Positions 26,656 to 35,387 of a DNA stretch of 64,000 nt are shown in pieces. A program made the position numbers and the translations under genes. Where the stretch lies: positions 1 to 64,000 of the forward strand of contig JAPLOU010000053.1 in NCBI GenBank assembly GCA_026400535.1, given 5' to 3'. Positions within the stretch are counted from its first letter, which is position 1. Every line of letters starts with the position of its first letter. The notes beneath the pieces are model-generated. The model saw only the letters and a program-made list of their open reading frames with translations. It was not told the DNA's origin and ran no database searches. Origin of the DNA: Hyphomicrobiales bacterium. Lineage in GTDB: Bacteria; Pseudomonadota; Alphaproteobacteria; Rhizobiales; Beijerinckiaceae.

Positions 26656-28141
26656 CAAGCCTGTCCGCCGTCAGCCCGGCGCCGAACAGGGCGCCGCAGG
26701 CTCCGTGCAGCCAGACCGCCGAAGCGGCAGCATCGAAGGCCGGCATGCCCTGGGCAAGATGAGCCCCAATCAACCCCGCCAGCACGTCGCCGGATCCTGC
26801 GGTGGCCAGTTCGGGACCGCCATTGCAATTGAGCGCCGCCCTTCCATCGGCGTCGGCGATGACGGTGTCGATACCCTTGAACACGACGACGCCCCTCGAC
26901 AGCCTGGCCGCCGCGCGGGTCTTCTCAACCTTGGAGGCCTGCAAGGAGCGCGGCAGGGCAGCATAGGCAGGCTCGTGGGCGAGTTGGTTGCCGAACAGGC
27001 GCTCGAACTCGCCGGCATGCGGCGTGAGCACAAGGGCGGCGGTCCCGGCGCGCCCGGCCAGGTGGCTGGCATATCCTGCCAGGACGGTCAGCGCGTCCGC
27101 GTCGAGCACCAGCGGCAGACCGCGAGCCAGCAGCACGTCGATCATCGCAAGCGTGCGGGGAGAGCGTCCGGCAGCCGGGCCGATGATGGCACAGCCAAAC
27201 CGCGCAGTGCGCAAGAGCGAGCCAAGCTCGGGAGCCGACCGCGCCTGCCGCAGCATGATCGCTGTGACATGCCCCGCATGCACGCGCAGCGCTTCGTCAT
27301 CTCCGGCAAGGATCACAGCACCGGCGCCCGCGTTGAGTGCAGCCTGGGCGGACAGGCGCGACGCGCCGGTCTGCAGTGCAGGGCCGCTGATCACGAGACA
27401 GTGCCCGCGCTGGTACTTGTGGGCGTCGACGGGCTGTTGCGGAGCGGCGTGCCGCCACAGCTCCGGTGTGTTGAGAAAGACGCCTGGCTTCCCGTCATCC
27501 GCGAGGTGGCTGGCATCAAGTCCGATGTCGGCGACGATCAGCTCACCGCATAGGGCACGGCCCGGCCAGAGATAGTGCCCGGTCTTGGCACGGAAGAAGG
27601 TGATGGTCCGCCTGGCGCTGACGACCGGACCGATGGCCTGTCCGCTGTCGCCGTCGAGTCCCGAAGGCACGTCGACGGCGATCACGTGCGCGCCGCTGGC
27701 GTTGAGCCGCGTGATCGCCTCCGCCTCCGCTCCCGCGACCGGGCGCGCGAGGCCAGCGCCATACAGCGCGTCGATCACCACCATGTCGGGCGTCGGTGCA
27801 AAAGCGCCGAGGGCGTGGACCGGACCTTTCCAAAGCAACGCGGCCCGTCCCGCTGCACTGCCAATCCGTGGCATCGCAGCGGCGTAGACTGTCACTTTCA
27901 CGCCCCGCTCATGCAGAACCCGCGCAGCCACATAGCCATCGCCGCCATTGTTACCCGGCCCGCACAACACGGCGACCGAAGCGACCCGGGGGAGTGCATC
28001 TGCCACAGCCGTTCCAGCCGCAGCCATCAGCCTGTCGATGCTGAACCCGACCGCCACGGCGGCTGCATCGGCCGCGGCCATCGCGGCCGTGCCAAGCAGC
28101 GCGGCAGGCGCCTGCTCCACGTGCTTACAGCTTGGCGGCAT
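26585..28141 (-). CDS. nnr: Bifunctional NAD(P)H-hydrate epimerase / ADP-dependent dehydratase
   Basis: 518 residues. The N-terminal YjeF_N domain (to about 220) has CGPGNNGGDGYVAARVL and IDALYGAGL, the epimerase site. The C-terminal ribokinase-like dehydratase domain has VLDADALTVL, LTPHAGEFERLF and the catalytic NGGPELATAGSGDVLAGLIG. Together they repair hydrated NADH and NADPH. The length matches the usual fusion of about 500 residues. Its 3' end overlaps the acyl-CoA synthetase gene tail to tail. Confidence 0.95.
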   Translation of the reverse strand: MPPSCKHVEQAPAALLGTAAMAAADAAAVAVGFSIDRLMAAAGTAVADALPRVASVAVLCGPGNNGGDGYVAARVLHERGVKVTVYAAAMPRIGSAAGRAALLWKGPVHALGAFAPTPDMVVIDALYGAGLARPVAGAEAEAITRLNASGAHVIAVDVPSGLDGDSGQAIGPVVSARRTITFFRAKTGHYLWPGRALCGELIVADIGLDASHLADDGKPGVFLNTPELWRHAAPQQPVDAHKYQRGHCLVISGPALQTGASRLSAQAALNAGAGAVILAGDDEALRVHAGHVTAIMLRQARSAPELGSLLRTARFGCAIIGPAAGRSPRTLAMIDVLLARGLPLVLDADALTVLAGYASHLAGRAGTAALVLTPHAGEFERLFGNQLAHEPAYAALPRSLQASKVEKTRAAARLSRGVVVFKGIDTVIADADGRAALNCNGGPELATAGSGDVLAGLIGAHLAQGMPAFDAAASAVWLHGACGALFGAGLTADRLVSLVRPLAALAASDAAKRGQATT

Positions 28142-28197
28142 GTCCCGGGCCTCGCGCCAGGCGGGCGGATGTTGCCGCCGGCAGATGCCGCGCGCAA

Positions 28198-28590
28198 TCA
28201 GACGGGTTCAACCGACACGACCTTGAACGTGTGCATGTCGCCTTCCGCGTCGTTGATCGAGACATATTCGCCCGGTGTGAAGACGTGGCTTCCAAGCCGG
28301 TAGCCTGCCTCGTCGTCCGTGTCCTTGGCCCGGTCATAGTCAAACACCCAGGTCGCGCCATCAGCGCCACCGGCCCGATGGACCAGCATGCCGCGCATCC
28401 ATGGCTCGTCTCCCCAGAAGCGGTGCACGACACAGGCGTTGCGCAGGTCGTGCCAGCTTCGCGCATCGATATGGCCTTCGGAATCCAGCGGCGCCACGAA
28501 CTCGTAGCCATGGCGGATCGATCCGTCCGGAAACTCTTTCGTGCGGGCCAGGCGCAGGGTGACCTTCCGCAGATGAACGGTGTTCGGCAT
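28198..28590 (-). CDS. Conserved hypothetical protein in the FixK cluster
   Basis: 130 residues from the ATG at 28590 (AAGGAAG upstream). It is soluble and beta-rich, with RLARTKEFPDGSIRHGYEF, a tryptophan-rich middle (FWGDEPWMRGMLVHR) and GEYVSINDAEGDMHTFKV. I do not recognise a characterised family; similar proteins are, to my memory, common in rhizobial low-oxygen clusters. A FixK-like box lies 80 bases upstream, predicting a 45-base leader. Confidence 0.72.
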   Translation of the reverse strand: MPNTVHLRKVTLRLARTKEFPDGSIRHGYEFVAPLDSEGHIDARSWHDLRNACVVHRFWGDEPWMRGMLVHRAGGADGATWVFDYDRAKDTDDEAGYRLGSHVFTPGEYVSINDAEGDMHTFKVVSVEPV

Positions 28591-28669
28591 GATCCATCTT
28601 CCTTTGCTTTGTCCGCACGGCCTGCAGCGGAGCCGGATGAACTTCATCACAGGTTGCTGTCCCTGCACT

Positions 28670-28683
28670 TTGACCTGGATCAG
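28670..28683. promoter_or_regulatory. FixK/FNR-type box shared by two divergent genes
   Basis: TTGAC-CTGG-ATCAG, 8 of 10 to TTGAT-N4-ATCAA. Centred at -41.5, it predicts leaders of about 45 bases for the minus gene (28590) and about 27 bases for DUF2892 (28745). It is well placed for both. Confidence 0.65.
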
Positions 28684-28744
28684 CGTCGGCGCGTTCAACA
28701 GATCCTATGATGAGCCTTAGCAGCAATTGAAGAGGTGACAAGCT

Positions 28745-28954
28745 ATGACGACCAATGTCGGAACCATTGACCGCGTCTTCCGTAGCATCATCGGCGTCGC
28801 GCTGATCGCCTTCGCGCTCGGGTACATCATGCCGGCGACGGGCTGGAACTGGGTTGGCTGGATCGGCATCGTGCCGATCGTGACGGCCGTCTTCGGGACA
28901 TGTCCTGCCTACACGCTTCTTGGCCTGTCGACGTGCCCGGTCAGAGCAGTTTGA
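28745..28954 (+). CDS. DUF2892 (YgaP-like) membrane protein
   Basis: 69 residues with GAGGTGACAAGCT before the ATG. MTTNVGTIDRVFRSIIGVAL, a hairpin of two membrane helices and the end TCPAYTLLGLSTCPVR are the DUF2892 signature. The two cysteine-containing TCP motifs are typical. Such proteins are the membrane part of YgaP-type rhodaneses and often belong to low-oxygen regulons. The box at 28670 suggests FixK control. Confidence 0.9.
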   Translation: MTTNVGTIDRVFRSIIGVALIAFALGYIMPATGWNWVGWIGIVPIVTAVFGTCPAYTLLGLSTCPVRAV

Positions 28955-29060
28955 ACGCGGTCCGGGCGCGGTTTGGGTCGGCGGCACTTCTTGTCGCCAT
29001 ATTCTGAATGGACAGTGCGAGGATCGGTTTTGACCCCTGCGAAAAAGATCCGCGCTTCCC

Positions 29061-29807
29061 ATGCACGTCAGCCGGATAACCAGCCATCAGGCAAGTCCTG
29101 CCGAACCGGCCGGCCTGCCTGGCCGCACGCTCCGCCGCTCGCAGCCGGGAGTGCAGTTGCATGTTGGGGTGAACGGTCTCGGCATCCCTGACATTGGCAC
29201 GCAGTTGACCTTTGGCAAGCGCGCGATCGTCTGCCATCACGGCGACCCGGCAATGCACCTGTTCTGGGTCGAGCAGGGCGCAGTGATGGTGCAGCACTAT
29301 CTCCAGGATGGCCGCCGCCAACTGGTTGGGATTGTCTTGCCCGGCGGGATATGCGGATTTTCGCAACAGAACCTGTACTCCGCCACCTGCGAGACGTTGC
29401 GGCCATCGGTGTTGCGCGCCTGCCGCAGGAGCGAGCTCGAACGGCACGGCGAGCTGGGTTGGGTCGTGGCTCATCAGGTCGAGCGGCAGCTCTGCGCCGC
29501 GCAGGCGCATGCGCTCGCGCTGGGTCGGATGACCGCCCAGGAGAGGCTTTGCGCCTTGTTGTCCCGCTTTGCCGCGTATCGGCCGACATCACGGTTCGAG
29601 CGGCCATCCGATGGATTGAACGTTCACATCCAGTTGCCGATGACGCGCGGCGAAATCGGGGACTATCTGGGGCTGTCGCTGGAGACCGTCTGCCGCACCC
29701 TGACAGACCTGCAGCGCAAGGGCATCCTCGAGATCGGCCGCCACCATGGCGATGTGGTGATCCAGAGCGTCAAGCGTCTGAACCGCCTCGGCGGCGCGAG
29801 CCAGTAG
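29061..29807 (+). CDS. Crp/Fnr-family regulator, FixK-like
   Basis: 248 residues. A cyclic-nucleotide-binding-type fold (residues about 45-140, LPGGICGFS) precedes a winged helix (about 155-235). There is no N-terminal Fe-S cysteine cluster. The recognition helix reads LGLSLETVCRTLTDLQ: E208 and R212 match the FNR/FixK DNA-contact residues, while the Ser of ETxSR is Cys211. A cysteine at this position is, as I recall, the redox-sensitive residue of Bradyrhizobium FixK2. The first ATG lacks a clear ribosome-binding site, so the start is uncertain. It is the obvious candidate regulator of the surrounding boxes. Confidence 0.88.
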   Translation: MHVSRITSHQASPAEPAGLPGRTLRRSQPGVQLHVGVNGLGIPDIGTQLTFGKRAIVCHHGDPAMHLFWVEQGAVMVQHYLQDGRRQLVGIVLPGGICGFSQQNLYSATCETLRPSVLRACRRSELERHGELGWVVAHQVERQLCAAQAHALALGRMTAQERLCALLSRFAAYRPTSRFERPSDGLNVHIQLPMTRGEIGDYLGLSLETVCRTLTDLQRKGILEIGRHHGDVVIQSVKRLNRLGGASQ

Positions 29808-29847
29808 ACACGGGTGCTGCCTCTTGCGGATGGGCTGTCGCGGGTCC

Positions 29848-29861
29848 TTGATGCAGATCAG
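29848..29861. promoter_or_regulatory. FixK/FNR-type box upstream of the attachment-type gene
   Basis: TTGAT-GCAG-ATCAG, 9 of 10 to consensus, 109 bases before the ATG at 29970. A -41.5 placement predicts a 74-base leader. Confidence 0.65.
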
Positions 29862-29969
29862 GGTCATTGATGGTGTCCGGACGCACATTGCCCCCTTGGA
29901 AGCGCGTCGCGACCCCGCGCGCACTCCTTTCGAAGCCACTCTTGCGCCCCAAGTCCACCGGAGCCAGAC

Positions 29970-30437
29970 ATGCCAACAGTCGAAGCAGCGACGATGCGGG
30001 TTCCGCATGATGCGTGGATCATCATCTGCGATGGCCGCAAGGCCTTGTTCGTCCATAACACGGGCACGCCGGCAAAACCCAGCTTCAGGGTCGCGGAGAC
30101 CTTGCGGGCGCCCTACAATCCCGCATCCCATGATCAGGGCGATGACCGGCCCAGCCGCACGGTCCAGTCAGTCGGTGCCCGGCGCAGCGCGATCGAGATG
30201 ACGGATCTGCATGATCAGGAGGAGCGGGCCTTTCTCGGCGGGGCGGCGCGCATATTCTCCGATTTTGTCCTACGGCAGCGCGCCCGGGCGCTGATTCTCG
30301 TGGCACCGCCCCGGGCGCTCGCCGTGCTCCGCGACCAACTGGGCGTTCCGGCGCGGGACCTGGTTGTCGCCGAAATTGCCAAGGATCTGACCAGACACCC
30401 GATGGCTGATATCGAGCGCATCCTGGCGCAGGGCTGA
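29970..30437 (+). CDS. Host-attachment / baeRF-like protein
   Basis: 155 residues with GGAGCCAGAC ahead of the ATG. It begins VPHDAWIIICDGRKALFVHN and carries FLGGAARIFSDFVL, LILVAPPRALAVLRDQL and KDLTRHPMADIERIL, the pattern of the host attachment protein family, which is related to the archaeal release-factor-like baeRF group. The name comes from an Agrobacterium attachment phenotype; the biochemical role is not established. It is followed by the flavodoxin gene after 19 bases. Confidence 0.85.
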   Translation: MPTVEAATMRVPHDAWIIICDGRKALFVHNTGTPAKPSFRVAETLRAPYNPASHDQGDDRPSRTVQSVGARRSAIEMTDLHDQEERAFLGGAARIFSDFVLRQRARALILVAPPRALAVLRDQLGVPARDLVVAEIAKDLTRHPMADIERILAQG

Positions 30438-30456
30438 ACTGCAGGGGGGCACGGCG

Positions 30457-31008
30457 ATGAACATCCTTATCCTGTTTGGCAGCACGGAAGGCCAGACACG
30501 CAAGATTGCGATGTTCGTGCGTGATCGCCTTGAGGGCGCTGGCCACAAGGTCCGCCTGCTTGAGGCGAGCGTGGACATCGACGTCGATGTCGCGATGTTT
30601 GACCGGGTCATCATCGCCGCTTCGCTGCATGCGGGGGATTATCAGCCAGCCGTTGTCGCCTTCGCCACCGCCCACCATGCCCTGCTCAACCGGATGGACG
30701 CGGCCTTCCTGTCGGTGTCGCTCTCCGCCGCAGGCAAGGACAAGGAGGATGTGGACGGGCTGGCGAGCTGCGTGACACGCTTCGCGGCTGACACCGGCTG
30801 GCATCCGGCCCGGATCGAGCATGTCGCCGGCGCTTTCCGCTTCACCCGCTACGATCTGATGAAGCGTTGGGCGCTCAGGTACATCGCCTGGAAGAAGGGC
30901 CAGTCGACAGACACCTCCCGTGATCATGAACTGACCGACTGGGACGCGTTGGCGCAGTTCGCGGTTGCCATCGCCTCTAGCGCGCCGTTGACGCAGGTGC
31001 GGGCGTGA
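30457..31008 (+). CDS. Flavodoxin-domain protein (HemG/MioC-like)
   Basis: 183 residues with GGGGGGCAC upstream. The FMN phosphate loop ILFGSTEGQTRKIA is at the N-terminus; IIAASLHAGDYQP and FLSVSLSAAGKD match the Flavodoxin_5 family, which includes oxygen-independent protoporphyrinogen oxidase HemG. A low-oxygen role in heme synthesis is possible but not proven. Its TGA overlaps the next ATG by one base (TGATG), indicating coupling. Confidence 0.85.
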   Translation: MNILILFGSTEGQTRKIAMFVRDRLEGAGHKVRLLEASVDIDVDVAMFDRVIIAASLHAGDYQPAVVAFATAHHALLNRMDAAFLSVSLSAAGKDKEDVDGLASCVTRFAADTGWHPARIEHVAGAFRFTRYDLMKRWALRYIAWKKGQSTDTSRDHELTDWDALAQFAVAIASSAPLTQVRA

Positions 31009-32324
31009 TGACCGCGCCGGACATGCTTGTCCAGACTTTGCTTCAACTCGGGCTCGCTCTGGCGATTGGCCTTCTGGTCGGCGTTGAGCGCCACTGGCGC
31101 GAACGGGATGCGGCTCCCGGAACACGAACGGCGGGGCTGCGGACCTTCGGGCTGACGGGCCTGCTCGGTGCAATCGCGGCGCTCGTGGCCCAGTCGCCCG
31201 CATTGGGCGGTGGGGTTGCCGGGGCGATCATCCTCGGCGTGACGATGGGCGGCTACGCGTCGGCGCTGATTGTCTTCAAGCTGCAGGAAGCTGTTGAGGA
31301 CGAAACCAACAGCGTCACCACGGTTGTTGCGGCCATGGTTGTCTTTGGATTGGGAGCCATGGCGGTACTGGGGGACCGCACCATCACGGCGGCGTCCGGC
31401 GTGGCCGTCACCGCGCTGCTGGCATCACGGGACATGCTGCATGGGTTGCTGCGGCGCCTCACCTGGCTCGAGCTGCGCTCGATGATCATCATTCTGGTGA
31501 TGTCGTTCGTGGTACTGCCCCTGATCCCGCGGACGCCGCTCGGCCCGTTTGGGGGCGTTGACCTCGCGGCGGTCTGGACGCTGGCCATCCTCATGGCTGC
31601 AATCAGCTATGTCGGCTATGTCGCCTTGAAACTGCTTGGGCCGCGCAAGGGGCTATTGCTGGCCGGGGCCCTGGGCGGCCTGGCCTCGTCCACCGCCGTC
31701 ACCGTGAGCTTTGCCCGGCGCGCCGCGCAGAACGAAGCCCCGCCACTCGCCCTTGTCGCAGGCGCGATGGCGGCGAGCGCGGTGGCCGTGCTCCGGATCG
31801 GGGGACTGGCCGTCGTGCTTGCACCGGCCCTTCTGCACAATCTGGCCATGTCCTTGCTGGCGTCTGCGGCGGTGTTTGCGCTGTCGGCCTTCGTCTGCAG
31901 CAGGTCGATCGCGGGGCAGGGGCCCTATGATCCTGAAACCGTGCGCAATCCCTTCGAACTGCGCGTGATCCTGCGACTGACGCTGCTGATCGCCCTTGCC
32001 GGCTTTCTCGTGAAAGCCGGAATCACCGTCTTCGGACCCGCCAGTACGGTGCCACTCTCGGCGCTTGGCGGTCTTGTGGATGCGGACGCCGTTGTCCTGT
32101 CTGTCGCGCGGCTGTCGAACACCGAGGTTGGCGTTCAGGTGATGGCGTCGGCGGTCTGCGCCGCCATTGCCGCCGACGTCGTGGCCAAATCCACTTATGC
32201 TGCGGTCGTCGGCGGTCGCCCTTTCGGCGCCATCTTCGGGCTGACGGCGATCATCGCGGTGGCTGCGGGCGGAACATCATTCTGGCTTGTCGTCGGGCTT
32301 GACCGTCTGGTTTTTCCGGATTGA
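31008..32324 (+). CDS. MgtC/DUF4010-family membrane protein
   Basis: 438 residues with about 11-12 membrane helices. The N-terminal MgtC-like part has GLLVGVERHWRERDAA and GTRTAGLRTFGLTGLLGA; the rest matches DUF4010 (LASSTAVTVSFARRA). Function is unknown. The start is ATG 31008 or GTG 31005, both overlapping the flavodoxin stop. Its 3' end overlaps the convergent carbamate kinase gene by 74 bases. Confidence 0.9.
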   Translation: MTAPDMLVQTLLQLGLALAIGLLVGVERHWRERDAAPGTRTAGLRTFGLTGLLGAIAALVAQSPALGGGVAGAIILGVTMGGYASALIVFKLQEAVEDETNSVTTVVAAMVVFGLGAMAVLGDRTITAASGVAVTALLASRDMLHGLLRRLTWLELRSMIIILVMSFVVLPLIPRTPLGPFGGVDLAAVWTLAILMAAISYVGYVALKLLGPRKGLLLAGALGGLASSTAVTVSFARRAAQNEAPPLALVAGAMAASAVAVLRIGGLAVVLAPALLHNLAMSLLASAAVFALSAFVCSRSIAGQGPYDPETVRNPFELRVILRLTLLIALAGFLVKAGITVFGPASTVPLSALGGLVDADAVVLSVARLSNTEVGVQVMASAVCAAIAADVVAKSTYAAVVGGRPFGAIFGLTAIIAVAAGGTSFWLVVGLDRLVFPD

Positions 32325-33222
32325 CGGCGATCACGGTCCCGGCAAGCCCTTCGATGATCGCGCTTGCATCCCTGAGGGTCCCGATTCCGGCCCGCCTGCC
32401 GGTCTCGTTGACAAAGTCGCATCCTGCCAGCACCTTTGGGGCGATCGATCCCGCCGCGAACCTGTGCCCGGCCAGCTCCCCCGGGGTGGCATGTCTCAGC
32501 GCCCTGGCCGACCCTGTCCCCCAATCAAGATAGAGCGCGTCGACATCGGTGAGCATCACCAGCCAGTCTGCGCCAAGCTGGCGTGCCAGAAGACTGCTGG
32601 CGCTGTCCTTGTCGACCACGGCCTCGATACCGGAAAGGCTGCCATCCTCGAGCTCAACAACGGGAATGCCGCCTCCGGTGCAGATCACCACGACCTGCCT
32701 GTCGACGAGCATTTCGATGACGCGCGCTTCAAGGATTTCGAGCGGGGCCGGAGAAGCGACCACTCGCCGCCAACCCTTGCCGTCCTGGGCGACGCGCCAG
32801 CCGCGCTCCGCTGCCAGCAGCCTGGCCTCGTTCTCCGCATAGAAGGGCCCGACCGGCTTTGCGGGCCTGCGGAAGGCGGGATCGTCAGGGTCGACGCGCA
32901 CTTGCGTCAGCAGCGCGGCGATCAGGGCGCCGCCCGGCAGGACATTCATCAGATGCTGTTCGATCAGATAGCCGATCGTGCCGGCGCTTTGCGCATTGAG
33001 GACATCGAGCGGGTAAGGTGTGTCCGGGGTCGCGGCGGCCTGGAGAGCCAGCAGCCCGACCTGCGGTCCATTGCCGTGCGTGATCACCACGTCATGACCG
33101 GCCTGACAGACGGGCGCCAAGGATTCAGCGACGATCCTGATGTTGTGGTGCTGGTTCGCGGGATGGACCGCTGTTCCGCCTCTGCCGAGCGCGCTTCCAC
33201 CGAGTGCAAAGACGATACGCAT
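32251..33222 (-). CDS. arcC: Carbamate kinase
   Basis: 323 residues, normal length. ALGGSALGRGG (nucleotide-binding loop), ITHGNGPQVGLLALQ, CTGGGIPVV and EAVVDKDSASSLLA are family hallmarks, and the C-terminal FAAGSIAPKVLAGCDFV closes the site. It makes ATP from carbamoyl phosphate (arginine or allantoin fermentation) or runs in reverse. No arcA or arcB is nearby, so the source of carbamoyl phosphate is open. AGGACG precedes the ATG. No FixK box is seen directly upstream. Confidence 0.94.
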   Translation of the reverse strand: MRIVFALGGSALGRGGTAVHPANQHHNIRIVAESLAPVCQAGHDVVITHGNGPQVGLLALQAAATPDTPYPLDVLNAQSAGTIGYLIEQHLMNVLPGGALIAALLTQVRVDPDDPAFRRPAKPVGPFYAENEARLLAAERGWRVAQDGKGWRRVVASPAPLEILEARVIEMLVDRQVVVICTGGGIPVVELEDGSLSGIEAVVDKDSASSLLARQLGADWLVMLTDVDALYLDWGTGSARALRHATPGELAGHRFAAGSIAPKVLAGCDFVNETGRRAGIGTLRDASAIIEGLAGTVIAVNPEKPDGQARRQARMMFRPQPPR

Positions 33223-33403
33223 GGGTTCACGTCCTGAGATTAAAAGCCGCAGGCGGGATCCTGCGTCGCGGGCGTGTCAGATTCCTTGCGCTGCCTCAGA
33301 TATCGGCGCGTTCACGGCGTCGTGCGGGCCGCTCGACACTGACACAGCGCAATGGCGCCGGCTGGCAAGGATGTTCAGATGGCGTTTCATCACTCCGGTG
33401 TGA

Positions 33404-33868
33404 ATGATGGCCGGCCAGCGTCAGGATCAATCGAAGGTGATCCGCCTTGTCTCTGATCGGCCGGCGCTCGGAGCGGATGCCCATCAGGCGGAGCCGGCTG
33501 CCAAAGGTTTGACGTCGGGCACAGTTCCGGCGCCCGAGGCGGTCGAAGGCGATCTCGATCGCCAGATCCATGCCTTTGTCACCTGGTTCACAGGCGGCCT
33601 CTCGCCCATTTCGCTGGCAGGGGGATGGCTCGACTGGATCGCGCATCTGGCCCTGTCGCCGGGGCGCCAGATGGAGCTCGCCGGGCTGGTCTGCACGCCC
33701 GAGCGGCAGGTGACGTCCCGCATCGTGCCCGGCCGTCATCTGAGCCTGTTCATGGGCCAGCGCACATTGAAGCGTGAGTGGCCGGCGATCGCCGGCTTTC
33801 TGTCTGGCCACGATATTGGCTCGCCGGCAAACCTCAGCGCGCCATCGCGCTCGCAATCCGCCCGTTGA
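33404..33868 (+). pseudogene. Internally deleted PHA-synthase-like gene
   Basis: The frame stays open for 154 residues but joins two distant parts of a larger protein. Residues about 50-90 (IHAFVTWFTGGLSPISLAGG, LDWIAHLALSPGRQMEL) resemble the N-terminal region of poly-3-hydroxyalkanoate polymerase. Residues about 105-135 (VPGRHLSLFMGQRTLKREWP) resemble its C-terminal end (GGHxGLFMGxRTLxxxWP). The roughly 400 residues between, with the lipase-box Cys, are absent. The tail then runs into the neighbouring alcohol dehydrogenase remnant. Function is lost. Confidence 0.65.
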
Positions 33869-34410
33869 TCTTCGACAGGCCCGCCAGCATGTGGCGCGCC
33901 TTGGCCCTACCTTCTGGAGCGAACTGCACGTCTTGACCAGATCCTGCCGCGTCCCCACGATCGAACCGGACACGGCGATGCGCTTCAGCACCGTGTCGAA
34001 GATCGGCATGACGACGTGTCCCGGCAGCGTCGGGCGATAACCATGGTTCCCTTGCTGCGTGAGGCGCCGCATGCGCTGCAGATCGCTTCCGGCCAGACGG
34101 CTCTATCAACAGGTCCCATGAACACCGCCTGTCGCCTTCTGGATCGCCTCCGCCGGGTCGACATGGGCCGTGTCGAGCGATAGGCCGGCACCGATCTCGG
34201 CCACCAGATCAAGCATGGACTGACGGTTGTCGATCGCCACGCAATGCATGACCATGGCCTAAGGCACGGGCATGTGGCGGGGGCATGTGGCGGGGGCCTC
34301 GGACAGCCGGGACAGCGACCCGTTCGCCGGCGCACGCCTTTACCACCGTGAGGCCCTTGTCGGCGGTCACGCCCGTGCTCAGCCCGGGTACCGGGGAGGG
34401 ACCAGCAAGG
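33834..34410 (-). pseudogene. Alcohol dehydrogenase (AdhP-like) remnant
   Basis: Several minus-strand frames together give the second half of a zinc alcohol dehydrogenase. In order: STGVTADKGLTVVKACAGE; VAIDNRQSMLDLVAEIGAGL and DPAEAIQKATGGVHG; PIFDTVLKRIAVSGSIVGTR; and KINGRIASAMAR at the end. At least three frame changes are needed. A 13-bp tandem duplication at 34268-34293 accounts for one. The N-terminal part with the catalytic zinc ligands is missing, displaced by the uspA gene. Confidence 0.85.
34268..34293. repeat. 13-bp tandem duplication inside the alcohol dehydrogenase remnant
   Basis: GGGCATGTGGCGG occurs twice in a row. It falls in the region encoding the NAD-binding GGLGH loop and shifts the frame. 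Confidence 0.8.
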
Positions 34411-34414
34411 CGTT

Positions 34415-35269
34415 TCAGTACGACATCAGAAGATTGGTTCCGGCCTGCCGGACGATCGAACTTGTCACGCCGCCGATCACGAACTGGCGCAGGCGCGAGT
34501 GCCCGTAGCCACCCATCGCGATAATGTCCGCACCCGATCGGGTGGCGAAGCTGTCGATCAGGTTTGCAACAGGGCCATCGCCGGCCGGCAGCTCGACGAT
34601 GTCGGCATGTACGCCCTTGCGCGCAAGATGGCGGGCCATGTCGGCACCCGGCAACGAGCTCGACATGTCCTTGTCGCCCATCACCGAGACGATATCGATG
34701 TGCTTGAGGCCGGGAAAAAGCGACAGCAGGTCGGCCGCCGCGCGTGCTGCGTGGCTTGTGCCGTCCCAGGCCAGTGTGGCCTTGCTGACCTCCACGACCG
34801 GCGCCCGCTTCGGTGTCGCCACAAGGACCGGCCGGCCCGAGCGGAACAGCGCCTCTTCGAAGATCGTCGCCTTGACGTCGATCACCGCGTCCGGCTGGTC
34901 GACCACGATCAGGTCGCTGGCCCGCGCGGCCCGCACAGCGCTCGCCGTGGCCTCGCCGCCATTGTCCGGCTGTATGTGGATGTCTGCGATCACGCCGGCG
35001 ATCCGCGCAGCGTCCTTCGCGGCTTCGCCGGCCTCGGTCGCCTTGGCCTTGGTCTGGGCGTTGACTTCGGCAACCAGTGACGATGGCAGCGTCATCCACA
35101 AGGGTGAGTAGGGCGTGGCCAGGTGTTGCGTCGCGATGGTCACCGAAAGATGGGCGCCGCTCGCTGCCGCCAGTCGCAGCGACTGTTGCAGGGCGGATTG
35201 GGGAAGCGTGTCGCCCGCCCGCAGGATGCAGGCGAGGCTGGCGATGCTGCGGGGCGTGGAAGTCTGCAT
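34415..35269 (-). CDS. Universal stress protein, tandem UspA domains
   Basis: 284 residues with GAGGATCAC before the ATG. Two Usp domains; the second carries the ATP-binding end MGGYGHSRLRQFVIGGV. It resembles the UspA at 22999 in layout. A perfect FixK/FNR box lies 58 bases upstream, the classical activating position, so low-oxygen induction is strongly suggested. Its 3' end abuts the alcohol dehydrogenase remnant. Confidence 0.92.
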   Translation of the reverse strand: MQTSTPRSIASLACILRAGDTLPQSALQQSLRLAAASGAHLSVTIATQHLATPYSPLWMTLPSSLVAEVNAQTKAKATEAGEAAKDAARIAGVIADIHIQPDNGGEATASAVRAARASDLIVVDQPDAVIDVKATIFEEALFRSGRPVLVATPKRAPVVEVSKATLAWDGTSHAARAAADLLSLFPGLKHIDIVSVMGDKDMSSSLPGADMARHLARKGVHADIVELPAGDGPVANLIDSFATRSGADIIAMGGYGHSRLRQFVIGGVTSSIVRQAGTNLLMSY

Positions 35270-35326
35270 GTGATCCTCGTCTGTTCAGTGATGCATTCTA
35301 CCTAACAGGCGCTTTGGAGCGTGATG

Positions 35327-35340
35327 TTGACCTGGATCAA
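35327..35340 (-). promoter_or_regulatory. FixK/FNR-type box of uspA
   Basis: TTGAC-CTGG-ATCAA. Both half sites are intact (TTGA...TCAA). Its centre is 64 bases before the ATG, giving a 23-base leader for a -41.5 site. Confidence 0.82.
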
Positions 35341-35387
35341 TGTCCGGCCCGCATGCCGGGACAGGTCAGGTCGCGACGCGGCCAGTT

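Noticed and set aside
32310-32340. TTGAC-GGCG-ATCAC as a FixK box
   Set aside because: It lies at the convergent 3' ends of two genes and has mismatches; there is no promoter position to serve.
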